Shown here: positions 1-10,832 of the stretch, one piece after another
Layout of the letters: every line of letters begins with the position of its first letter
Position numbering within the stretch: the stretch's first letter is position 1
Source of the DNA: Luidia sarsii
Lineage: Eukaryota > Echinodermata > Asteroidea > Paxillosida > Luidiidae
Direction of reading: 5' to 3'
Length of the DNA: 64,000 bases
Assembly (NCBI GenBank): GCA_949987565.1
Contig: OX465102.1
Location: forward strand, 12,540,763-12,604,762
The notes under the pieces: model-generated
What the model was told of the DNA's origin: nothing
Seen by the model: the letters and a program-made list of their open reading frames with translations, nothing else
Database searches by the model: none
Position numbers and translations under genes: made by a program

Positions 1-98
1 TCCCCGTGTTACCAAGCTTGTGTGTTGCTGGACCCATGACCGGGAGGCAGCTTACCTGAATTACGCCTGCCGACATTGCTCCTTCCTCTCCAAGAAAA

Positions 99-620
99 AA
101 AGAGAGAGAGAGACAAGAGAGAGACAGAACGAGAGAATGAAAGAGAGAGGAATAGAGAGAGTAAGGAGAGAGAGAGAGACGTAGAGAGAGGGAGAGGGGA
201 AGGGGGGGAGATAGGTCGAGAGGGAATGAAAGAGAATCAGAGGGAGAGGTGGAAAGAAAGAAGGAACTAATAGTGAAGTGGAGAGGGAAAGAGAGAGAAA
301 GAGTGAGGGAGAGAGAAATGGATGAGAGCTAGAGAGGTGGAGAGAGAGAGGTGATAGAATGGAGAGAGGGGGAGGGAGAGGTTGATAGTGCAAGAGGCAG
401 GGAGAAAGAGATGGAGTTAGAGGGGAGAGAGATAGAGAGAATGAGAGAGGTAGCGAGATAGGTGGAGAGGGAAAGGACTCGGAGGGGGAAGAAACAGAGA
501 GAGAGAGAGAAATAGAGATGGAGAGAGAGAGAGGGGGGGGTTGAGAGAGAGAGGCAGAGAGACAGAGAGGTTGAGATAGAGACCGAGAAAGGCAGAAATA
601 GAGAGAGGGGGAAAAGGGCG
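99..620. repeat. Imperfect GA-rich purine tract
   Basis: About 520 bp of almost pure A/G on the plus strand, dominated by GAGA steps with interspersed GGG and AAA. Reading frames through it give Ser/Leu/Pro-rich (minus) or Arg/Glu-rich (plus) peptides, which is what the dinucleotide predicts, so I do not call a gene. A homopurine strand of this length can form triplex (H-DNA) structures; that is general knowledge, not shown here. Confidence 0.95.
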
Positions 621-1236
621 AAATCACAGGTCACCGAGGCCAGTGTGTTAGAGGCACATGTTGAGATGTCTTAACGCCTCTAGTTAAAGAGTGTATTTAT
701 TTCTTTTAGGGGGTTGTTTCGCTGTTGGACCGAAGTAAGACACGGCGACGTCTTCTTGTTCAGTGGCGGCCCGAATTAGAACCGGTGAGATCAATCAAGT
801 AGCCGCTTGCTTTCTTCATGCGAACAGAAGTCTTGTTGGTTTCTTCAGGCCGATGTCTCGCTCCCAGCAAGTTCGGGGGAGGGTGGGCGGTGGGGGATTT
901 TGAATGGCTTCACCTGCTAGGAATAATTTGTATGCATCGAGACCAAAGGTCATTTCGGGCATAGTCCTGGTCCTGGACCAAAACCAGCTCCACCTAGTAC
1001 CACCCCTCTCCCTCACACAACTCTATTCTGGCCCATCATGTATAAGAGTCCCTGTTTGTGATTAAGGTGGGTGGAGATGGGGGCGGCTTTGTCAGCGCAA
1101 CTTGCAGAAATTCACTCCGAACTAGGCCAGGGCCCGAGGAGTAACGAAAGAGAGGCAAAAGAGACTGCAGTCTCGATTTCCTCTGAATCATAGAGGCTGA
1201 ACTGGCGATGTCTGTGGGTATACGATGCACGTGCAC
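621..1236. other. Unique intergenic DNA, no gene seen
   Basis: Mixed-composition sequence between two purine tracts. No RNA gene, repeat copy or conserved reading frame was recognised. Confidence 0.6.
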
Positions 1237-1856
<620 letters not shown>

Positions 1857-4276
1857 ACAAAGGCTTGACTACCCTGGAGGATTTCGGTGCAGGGACGGGC
1901 CTGGGCAGGGGGGGGGGAGATGGTTGGAGGGGAGGGTTCCGGGACACGTACATACGGGGCCGTGCCTGGTAACGCCCAGCCACGCCGCTTCTCGAGACCT
2001 CTCGGTTCTAAATATAAACCTCCCTCCAACCAAACCGCATCTCCCCCCCCCCCCCCTCTCTGGAGTGCGTCTCGAAGTCTCCACGAAGAGGGCAACGGGT
2101 ATAGGGTTGTAATGGGGGAAAGAGCTATGGGCGATAGCGTGTTATCAATTCAATTTTCTGTTTCTATTGTATATCAGCATGAAATGCCGGCGGCCGCGTA
2201 CGACCATTGCAGGGGAAAGCGAGTGGAAAATTAATCGTCCCCGAGACGGGGGATAGATGGCGATGGTGGTCGGGGAGTGCATGGTTGGTGTTGGAGCGAA
2301 TGCAACGTGTTATTCCCAGTTTTGAAACTGTATCATTGTCAGCAATGCACGGGTTTTTCTGACCCATGCCTCTTCCAGGAACCTTCTCGAAGGCCGGAAG
2401 AAAAGACTGCGTTTCTCCCGTTTGAGTGTGCGATATGTCACCATCATTGTGCGTGATCATTTGTGTGTGTGTGGGTGTGGGCTTACGTAAGGTGGGTTGT
2501 GGGGTACCGGAACAAAGGGTGGGTACTCAAAACAATGGGACCGTTCCATGTGGGGTACTTTTTTGGTACCCCATAAGGTTTTCACGAAACTGGTTATTTG
2601 GAATTAACTCAAAAAGGAGGAATTTCCGAGGCATGTTTATTCGTCGCAAATAGAACCATATTATATAAGAGACATTCGCTAGAAATTTCAGCCTAGGAAA
2701 GTGATTCTGGTTCGAAAAGGGGCGATTTGAATTAGGCTTTTCGGGGAGTGTTTTTTTAGTACACGAGAACAAAGGGAATACCCCACAAGTATACGCGTGG
2801 GGGTGTGTGGGTGTGTGTGTGTGTGTGTGTGAGTGATTAAGCGAGGTCAGTGTTTCGGACAGTGTGTAATGTTTGTTGTGCCCGCCGTCAGAATACCCTT
2901 TTTTGGCGAGCACTGCAATTAGGCACATGGTGTCGCCGCAAACATCGGAGGATGTGATCCTATGCATGCATCATTCGAGTGCTATCAGCCCTCAGGGGAA
3001 TAATGTGGACAAGCTGCAAACGGTGGAATCACATTGTGGAGAGGTTGCGTTGACACCGAGTGATGCACTGAAAGCCGTTTCTTTCGAAAACGAGTATCGT
3101 TGAACGTTGACGATGAGTATCCAATCAGAATTCTGGGAAGACAAGTACATCCGCGCTGCTACGACGACTCGGCGTTATAATATTCATGAGTACTGAATTC
3201 AATCTACTTTTGACCGCGAAACTGAGTGGGAGTACACACTTACATTCAATGCACTGTATACACAAATAGTTAGGGTTAAGGTTAGTCGCGCATGCGCAGA
3301 TCTATCTTCGTACCAGATTGATATTTTCTTCACATCGATAACCATGGCTAGAAGACCACTAGATTCAAGCTGATATATAATCGAGGCGCGACCCATTAGT
3401 TGTTCAGGTGAAGGCGCCACCCGTCGTGTTTGGGGTTCACGACTTAATACGTCCCCCACCCTTTCAAAAACGAGATCGTGCCTTTGTCGTGCATATGCTC
3501 GAAAAAATAAAATATATTGCTCATCTGATCATCATTTTTTTCCAAACAACGTCAAACCCACTAAGTTCCGTCGTTTACCACTTTGCTACCTCAGGGTGGC
3601 CAAAGCAGACACATGAGTATCACTTAGGCTATATGGATACGGAGTGGTACTGCCCGTACGGATACGGATGGTCCATACGGATACAAATGTTTTGCAGTGA
3701 CGTCATTACCTGATGCATATTCATACTCGGCAGAGGGTACGTTACCGTCGCCGATAGCGTGCAAATTGCAGCACAAATAATGCGACCATGAGCTGTCAGT
3801 TGCAGCTATGCCTATAGTCGAATAGACCGGCGACCTGTACGGATCGTCGCTCAGAAACCGACTAGTCGCTCCTGCGGTCCAGCAGCGCATGGCTTACGGG
3901 CCCGGCCAGCCGGGCGACTTGAAGTCGGCCGCAGCCGCGAGTTTCTTGAATTCATCAGCGCTCGATTTGGTCTTCCTCGGCAAAATGTGTCACAACCGAT
4001 ACGACTGTCTTGATCTCATCCCCACACCACACGCACCCACTTGAGGGAACTGGTTTCCTCAGGAACGTTAACCTTCCCTGGGCCAGTCAAACCTTCCCAG
4101 ACAAGAAAGTATATCGCTCTGCAAAGAGAGGAAGAACGCATAACATGCCCAGTCTCCGTGCCCGGGCTTTTCCGCCAAAGGCCCCTCAGACACCGAAGCC
4201 CCTGCACATTAGTTTTTTTTATCGCATCGCAACCAGATGGTGAGATTGATCGGTTAAAACCTGAATGAAAATCTAT
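1857..4276. other. Intergenic DNA with small simple repeats
   Basis: Contains a G run near 1909, a 14-C run near 2041 and a (GT)n stretch at about 2800-2832. A short hairpin (GGGGTAC, spacer, GTACCCC) lies near 2552-2572, and a telomere-like GTTAGGGTTAAGGTTAG lies near 3269-3285. No supported gene. Confidence 0.55.
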
Positions 4277-4442
4277 GATCGATCAGCATTTTAATGACAG
4301 AAGAGAGTTTGGTGTATTGAAAACGATGTCAGACCCTGTGAGGACTCGTTCTATAGAGTTTTACGGCATGAGCATGAATTCGTACCTTTCCCTCCTTTAG
4401 ACAAGTGTGGACGACCTAACCCCCGGTGGAAACCCACTTTTA
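4277..4442 (+). repeat. Dispersed repeat G, copy 1
   Basis: Shares an ordered series of words with 6488-6652: AGAGAGTTTGGTGTA, then ATGTCA, GAGGACTCG, GAATTC, CCCTCCT, then a GGAAAC-type end. The copies are clearly diverged with small indels, so this is an old dispersed repeat. No termini or coding capacity could be defined. Confidence 0.6.
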
Positions 4443-4633
4443 GGCCACGCAGTAAAGGAACATCGGAGCATGGAGTCTGCATGATTTCCCCACCCCCGCG
4501 GCTATTTGTATGGTGTTGCCACGGTAACAATCTTGACAACAAAATAGCAACACCAGCAGTAACCCCGACGCCGTCGAGCAAAAACGTAATAGGCCTAAGG
4601 CTGACAATGAAAACCGTATACTAACCTCATGAA

Positions 4634-5140
4634 CCAATTGAACCTCACCAACCTCACCAACCTCACCAACCTCACCAACCTCACCAACCTCACCAATCTC
4701 ACCAACCTCACCAACCTCACCAACCTCACCGACCTCGCCGACCTCGCCAACCTCGCCAACCTCACCAACCTCTCACCAACCTCTCACCAACCTCTCCAAC
4801 CTCACCAACCTCGCCAACCTCACCACCCTCACCAACCTCACCAACCACACCAATGCCACCAACTACATCCACGTCACCAACCTCACCAACTTCACCAACC
4901 TCACCAACCTCACCAACCTCACCAATCTCACCAACCTCACCAACCTCACTAACCTCACCAACCTCACCAACCTCACCAACCTCACCAACCTCACCAACCT
5001 CACCAACCTCACCAACCTCTCACCAACCTCGCCAACCTCGCCAACCTCGCCATCCTCGCCAACCTCGCCAACCTCGCCAACCTCACCATCCACACCAACC
5101 CCACCAACTACGTCAACCTCATCAACCACATCCACAACCA
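4634..5140. repeat. 9-bp minisatellite (CAACCTCAC)n
   Basis: About 500 bp of tandem CAACCTCAC with variants (CAACCTCGC, CAACCTCTCAC and, toward the 3' edge, CATCAAC and CACACCAAC). The 9-bp period keeps frames open, giving Asn-Leu-Thr or Thr-Ser-Pro repeat peptides; I treat these as artefacts. Variants cluster in blocks (a CTCGC block near 5025-5080), as expected from slippage or unequal exchange. Confidence 0.95.
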
Positions 5141-6230
5141 CAAAAAACCTCATCAACGATAGCCATACCAACATTACCAAACTCACTGACCACACCAATT
5201 ACACCGTTCACACCAACCACATCCCCTCCAACACACCACCCAATCAACCGCAACATGACAATAATCAAAATATTTTCGGGTTTTTATTTTACTACAACCG
5301 CAACAACGACACACCGGTCTGTTTTTTTTTTCATCTTGAGCAGGTTCTGCCATAAGGGGGCGGCTCTCCGAGGAACCTAGTTCGTTGAAATCTCCAAGGA
5401 CGGAACCATTATTGTTTAAGACACCGATGGGAGTTTTGACTCATCCTTTGCACATGGTGGAATCCACCGTGTCATCCAAGACCCACGCTCATAGACCTTG
5501 GTTCGTAGGATGAGTAAGACTTGGGCGTTTCACCAAATGCCCATATTTTCCCCCACAGCAGCTGCGCACGATCGCAATTCTAATGATTGTCCATTATTGT
5601 CGGTTGGCGACGAGGTCGAGATGTTATCGTCGAAGTGCATATCTTGAGAATTGCACTTCTAAATCTGAATCATTCGCTGCCGGGCAATTAAGGCTTAAGC
5701 ATCTTAAAATAGTTCCTTTAACCATCCTTGTTTAGAAATAGCAACGCCGCACAGTGGTGTTCCAGTTGTTTTTGATTGCATTTCCGTAGTCGACCTTTTT
5801 GTGTGTGAATAGCGCCCTCTCGCGGTACTCCGGAAAACAAATCTTCAATGACCATGATAGTTGCACTGAAATAATATAGCCTTTTATTTTGATAATTATA
5901 GCGATGCTGTCACGGTCGTGTGTTGTGCGCTTTTAGCCATGCGTTCTTGTGTAAAAAAAAAGAAAAAAGATAATGCACATTGAACTTGTACGAAATCATT
6001 GACATGTGTTTGGCCAGACTTTACTTAACCCGTCAACTTATACTTCTCTTAGTCTTTGTCTATTCGAGCGTCCCCCCCCCCAAAAAAAAAGAAACCCCCC
6101 AAAAACCCTCTCGTGGTGGGCGTTAGGAGGAACGGGAAGCCTTGTACAAACAACCGCTCAAGTTGAACTTGAACTCCCGCATGTATACACGCGAGTACAC
6201 CGGAATGCCTCTGCTCTTACGTCATGGCAA
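5141..6230. other. Intergenic DNA, no gene seen
   Basis: Contains homopolymer runs (T9 near 5322, A runs near 5953 and 6081, C run near 6073) and the CTCF-like word listed separately. No conserved reading frame was recognised. Confidence 0.5.
5810..5825 (-). promoter_or_regulatory. CTCF-like motif
   Basis: The minus strand reads CCGCGAGAGGGCGCTA, a close match to the animal CTCF core (CCNCNAGRGGGCGC). This is a motif match only. Similar words occur inside repeats in animal genomes, so occupancy is unknown. Confidence 0.3.
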
Positions 6231-6370
6231 ATTGCGCCACCATGCAGTCGACGACGTCACTTCGCCATTAACACACACCACCCACACACACCCACCCCCA
6301 CATACTTCTTGGCTTGATATAATCCCCCATTCAATCCCGTGGTCTCTCCTCCATAGATCATGCAGTCACC
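6231..6370 (+). repeat. Dispersed repeat, related to 6745-6835
   Basis: The order GACGACGTCACTTCGCCA, then a CA/C-rich stretch, then CTTGATATAATCCCCCATT recurs at 6745-6835 as GATGACGTCACTCCGCCA followed by CTTGATACAATCCCCATT. This segment also precedes repeat G copy 2, so both may belong to one composite element. Confidence 0.5.
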
Positions 6371-6487
6371 CTATAGATCATTGCGTGCAAAAACAAACCC
6401 ACGAAATTGAAAGTGATGTAACTGACTGCATTGGAGGCTTGGAGCTGCTCCGAAACACGTCCCTTTACGTCGCATAAATAAACCCTT

Positions 6488-6652
6488 TGATCGAGCAGGA
6501 ACTTACTAGTGACAGCAGAGAGTTTGGTGTAGGAAAGAAAATGTCAAACTCTGAGGACTCGCTCCAGAGAGTCTTACGCCATACACACGAATTCCTATCT
6601 CTCCCTCCTGTATAGACACGTTTCTAAGCCCTAATCCTCAGGAGAAACCGTT
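6488..6652 (+). repeat. Dispersed repeat G, copy 2
   Basis: Diverged partner of 4277-4442, sharing AGAGAGTTTGGTGTA, GAGGACTCG, GAATTC and CCCTCCTGTA-type words in the same order. Confidence 0.6.
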
Positions 6653-6744
6653 TCCAAAGGCAATGTCAGACTAACTTTATTGATAATTATCCATTTTTCA
6701 CTCAGCCGTGCGAAAATCAGATCAGATGATTTATGCCGATTGCC

Positions 6745-6835
6745 CCACTAGTTGATGACGTCACTCCGCCAGTAAGCCCCCCACCAGCCCCTGCTTGCCA
6801 GCTTGATACAATCCCCATTGGTCCCGCTGTATTTT
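6745..6835 (+). repeat. Second copy of the 6231-6370 repeat
   Basis: Shares GACGTCACT(C/T)CGCCA and CTTGATA(C/T)AATCCCC with 6231-6370 at similar spacing. No termini could be defined. Confidence 0.5.
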
Positions 6836-8209
6836 TCTTCGGAGGAACTGTAATCCCAATGATTTAGCATACCTATAAAGTCTTATGATAAGCCCAAGCC
6901 CACACCCAATCCATGGTATATCGAGCTCATCCACCCTCTTGGAAATCATTTCCATTCGAGCCGTTTAGGAGCATTTAAAGCTATATAATTATGCTCACCA
7001 ATACATATCCCCCTTTGTAAATGCACAATTAACAGCCATATTAATACGTCGTGCTTACCGCTTTAGAACAGCAATAGTCGTTGCTGTTGGCAAGCGACTT
7101 TGATTTACGTTAAGAAGGCCAGTTTACGTGCAGCCCTTTTCAGACGACGCTGAAAAAGATCGCAATGCTTGAGAGAGAATTTAGCGTATAGCATGGGACG
7201 TCGTACAATAAACAGTTCCTCCCTTCACACGATCCGATTGTCAAGGATCCCGCGAGAAATCCCCCGCTTGCGGAAGATTTGGCAGTGGTCCAGACCTACG
7301 ATGAAATAACTCAAGGGTTCGCCGAGGACGTCTGTCACTTTCACACGATGGCACTTTTGTAATATTTCTCATGCATGAGACATTTTCTCAAGCCTTTTGA
7401 TTATTTTTTTCTACTCTTGAAATCGGCCCCTTTTACGCCTTTAATAAACAGAGTTATGGCACGAGTGCGCAAGCGCAGCGACCTTGCTCGCACCAGCCAT
7501 GCGCATAGCCGTCTCAGTCAAGTCAAAATACGAGGCATGGTCAATGTTGATATCTCAGTCACCTTGGTAGTTCGGTGTGTAAATGTCCCCCCCCACTAAT
7601 GGTACGCCCCCTTAAACGCATTGCAGGTGGGTGGTCTCCTACCCTATTAACCTGTCAAAATGGTTACATACACGTATATTGCTCGGGTTCTTGTTTGGTT
7701 CAAGGGTAACGGTTTACGACTGATATGAGACACCAGCAGTACAGGCGATAGTACTATAGCTGTAAGGGGAGGGGTGCGTAAGTGGTCCGCTCAATTGATA
7801 TGTGTGTAACGATTAAATTTGCTTCCTGGGAAAACAGTGCAGAGCACCCGCACTGAGGAAGCGTACCAGTTTTCTCTACTTAACCCCATCATTTGTCCCA
7901 CGGGTACTGACTGCACTTTTTTTCTCCAGTGGTTACGTTAACCGGAGAGCCCATGCGATTCTACCAACCTATGGCCTCCCGTGCCTCAAGTAAACAGCAC
8001 CACTTTCTAGAGCACTTTTCAGCACGTAGGCCTTTCGTCCACATGCAATCAATGTCTACTGTCGTCTCCCGGTAACCACAGCCCGGGGACGTTTCGCACC
8101 GCCACATAGTCTTGGACAGAATAGATGAAAACCTGAAGTTCGTGGATGTTTTTTTTTTAGTTGGCCTACATTTAATCTTTGAAGGTTTTCATGGTGAGAG
8201 TAACTGGAA
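6836..8209. other. Intergenic DNA, no gene seen
   Basis: No conserved frame, RNA gene or clear repeat boundary was recognised. A cluster of TGCGCA-type words lies at about 7460-7515, of uncertain meaning. Confidence 0.5.
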
Positions 8210-8446
8210 GATAGGTTTGCGGTAACACCATGCCATTCATCTGTAGTGGGTGCGTACGATTTGGTTCTGAAAAAGGACCGGAATAACTCGATGTTTCGAA
8301 CAGTATAGGTTTCACTGTTCGTCTCCGATAGTCTTGAACATAGTATAGTGAGTACACTGTTCGATACGTCGAGTTCTTCCATTTCTTTTCAGAACCACAC
8401 ACACTCATACAAGGACAATTGAACGGTGTTACCTCAAACCTATAAA
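8210..8446. mobile_element. Foldback (long inverted repeat) element
   Basis: The left arm begins GATAGGTTTGCGGTAACACC and the right arm ends GGTGTTACCTCAAACCTATA, its imperfect reverse complement. Pairing continues inward through GTGGGTGCG/TGAGTGTGTG, TTTGGTTCTGAAAA/TTTTCAGAACC, ACTCGATGTTTCGAACAGT/ACTGTTCGATACGTCGAGT. The arms are about 100 bp with a short centre and no coding capacity. It probably belongs with the smaller hairpin at 14389-14465, which shares GTGTGGTTCTGA and a nearby TTTGCGGTGACAC. Confidence 0.7.
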
Positions 8447-10132
8447 TTATAAATTTAATCTTATCAGCTGTGAACCGTTGGTTGACCCATTCAGTTGTTA
8501 TTTTTATAGCGCCCGGCGGCTCATAATCTTCAGAACCCACCTCCAGTCACACGGCATGACATTTTGCTCAGTATATAGAGCGCACCACCAGAAATGATTC
8601 GGGTTGTCACATATCAGCCGATCTTGCAAAAAATTGTAAACAGAATTCTTCAGACGTAGGGCCTTTAAATTGATGCACAGAACTCGTCCGTTGGTCTGTG
8701 CGTACTGTGTGTGCAATGAAAATGTTCACTCTTGTTGTGTAATGGGATTTTGATATTTGTATTTTGTTGTTACTGATTTGGCTTTCAAACTGAACGTCGG
8801 GACTGCCCTTCTTTCCGTGCTCCTTTCTCATCCAACCTTTCATGTAAAAGTCTCACTTTCTAGCTCTCCCTTCCCCGTGACCTCGTGTCCGATTCTCGGG
8901 TCACAACAAAATACGTCTCCTGTTGACACCCGGCTCTCCTTGGCTCTTACTTGTTGGTAATGTCCATTCTTTTCTATTAATGATGAGTTCCTCGTCATTC
9001 TTCTTATTGTAAGGACCGTGTTGCACAGCTAGCTCTCGAACGTCCTATTGGAATTCGCCTCACATGTTATGACCTCGCCTCACTTCCATTTAGGAATGGC
9101 GGATGGGGCAAAGGATTAATGAACGGGCTACGGATCTGAGAGCTTAATCCAACAGAGTTGTTGCATAGCGTGATCGTCTACAACTCGAACGAACGTGTGC
9201 GGCATGTCCTCTTTAACGTAGCACAGTCGACCTACCCGACCAAACACCCTGACCTCCCTCCCCCTCCCTCGCCCCTCAACTTGGAACACATTTAACCTCA
9301 GGTCACCTCGTTCATCACAAAGACCCCGAGCGTCACTCCTACGCGCGTACACACAAACAAAAACACCTGCCCTGTTTGTTTTCAAACATTACGACCGTAA
9401 AAAAAAACAACTCAGGTGTAGCTCCCGCGGCGAGCTAATGAAATCCAGTTACATGTTGTAAAAGCGTGGGGCGGACGGTGCGTCCCACGGGGAGGGTTCC
9501 GTGGCCGTACCTAGCTCTTCGCCGCCTCCGCGGGGGCATTCTTCGGGCCTCCCTCTCCGCCCTCTCAACCCCGCCAGCCGACGACGGGGGGAAGGACCGC
9601 TCGGTGCCGGGGTAATATACCTTCCCGTAGGTCGCGGGTAAAGACTGCTATCCAAGAACACGTTTAGTCAACCCCACCGTTATAGTATAAGAGACCTTAT
9701 ACGCAGGCTGCAGGCTGCCGTTAACGTGTAAAGTACGACAGCAGAAGAGTATTTTGGGCAGTGAGAATTTTGATTTGAATTCGAATTTGATTTTGAATTT
9801 TGATTCGTCCATGATTTGGGTTGATGTCGTCCCTTACTTTGATTCAGACATGGCAACTGATACTCACCCTTCCCCATCGCAGCCTAAAGGACAACAATGG
9901 ACATTTGCATACTCATTACTTATTCTCATTTAATGCCACCAGCAGTGCTGTCACCTTTTGATTAACAGGGGGCGAGAGTGGGTAAACCGCAACCCGCCCA
10001 GTCTATCGGGACTCCAGACATAACAACTTACCCCTACCTCTAATTAATAAACCGCAATCACAATCCTTTAGACCTCGACGACCTGGAGGTAAATCATTTT
10101 ATTGAGTATTCTACTAGAAGTTGCATTGTTTG
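8447..10132. other. Intergenic DNA; GC-rich patch 9440-9620
   Basis: No gene recognised. A GC- and CpG-rich patch at about 9440-9620 is open on the minus strand and ends in an AG/GTACGG-like donor. It matches no family I know, so I do not call an exon. A short GAATTTGATTTT-type repetition lies at 9765-9810. Confidence 0.45.
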
Positions 10133-10319
10133 AACGCAGTGGCTGTTGTTACGGCAGTCGTCCGTGTGGTTCCCTGACTACACAGTATTTGTCAGGATGT
10201 TTAGCTCTTGGAACCAGACTATCAGCTAATAGACTGGTTCAACCAGCCTGCAATGCTGAAGAAATACAATCAAGTCAGGGAACCACACGGACGAATGCCG
10301 TAACAACAGCCACTGCGTT
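10133..10319. mobile_element. Foldback element, 45-bp near-perfect arms
   Basis: The left arm (10133-10177, AACGCAGTGGCTGTTGTTAC...) and right arm (10275-10319) are reverse complements over 45 bp with one mismatch (GCAGTCG versus GCATTCG). The 97-bp centre contains a second, weaker inverted pair (TTGGAACCAGACT and AGACTGGTTCAACC). Such similar arms suggest a recent insertion or arm homogenisation. No target duplication could be assigned. Confidence 0.8.
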
Positions 10320-10460
10320 GTTTGAAACCTTCGACAGAGCGGCCTCCACCTTTTAGAACTATAGAAGATTCCGATGATCCTATTGCATGTCTAAGATGTA
10401 AGATGTGTGAGGATATGCAACTTTATAACTGATGGATGATAACGCATTGGGCTAGCTCGT

Positions 10461-10832
10461 AAAGGGATAACACAGCATTGGTCGAGGTCAAAGAATTAGC
10501 ATCCATACGTTGTCTGATCCAACATTGTGCATGAAATAGTACACCTGTGAACATTTCAGCTCAATCCGCCAACCGAGTCTCGAGAAAACAGTGAAAACCG
10601 CTTCATTTGTTTCGCGAAAATGCAGCATTCAACGATTTGTTCCGAAAAATAGTTTAAATCTAGGTGGTGAGACGTAAACTCTTTCTTTACTCTTTTCTCT
10701 AAAAAATACAGTATTTTTACACAGAAATATTTCAGTGCGAGGTTTCTGCTATAACATCTTCAAACTGTATTTAGTTTCATGTAACGGTGAACATTCCTTG
10801 TTTTCGATCTTACCAATGTTGTGCAGGGGTTT
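10461..10832 (+). mobile_element. TTAA-type MITE family A, copy 1
   Basis: Starts AAAGGGATAACACAGCATTGG and ends CCAATGTTGTGCAGGGGTTTTAA, giving terminal inverted repeats around ACAACATTGGT. The interior (TCGAGGTCAAAGAAT..., CCGCCAACCGAGTCT, GTGAAAACCGCTTCATTTG) matches 18430-18791 almost throughout. The 3' end retains TTAA and the 5' end has GTAA. There is no coding capacity, so it is non-autonomous. Confidence 0.8.

Noticed and set aside
3269..3285. Telomere repeat tract
   Set aside because: Only about two TTAGGG-like units; too short to mean more than chance.
4629..5380. Thr/Pro/Ser and Asn-Leu-Thr repeat proteins
   Set aside because: Direct translation of a 9-bp minisatellite; no start context, splice sites or non-repetitive domain.
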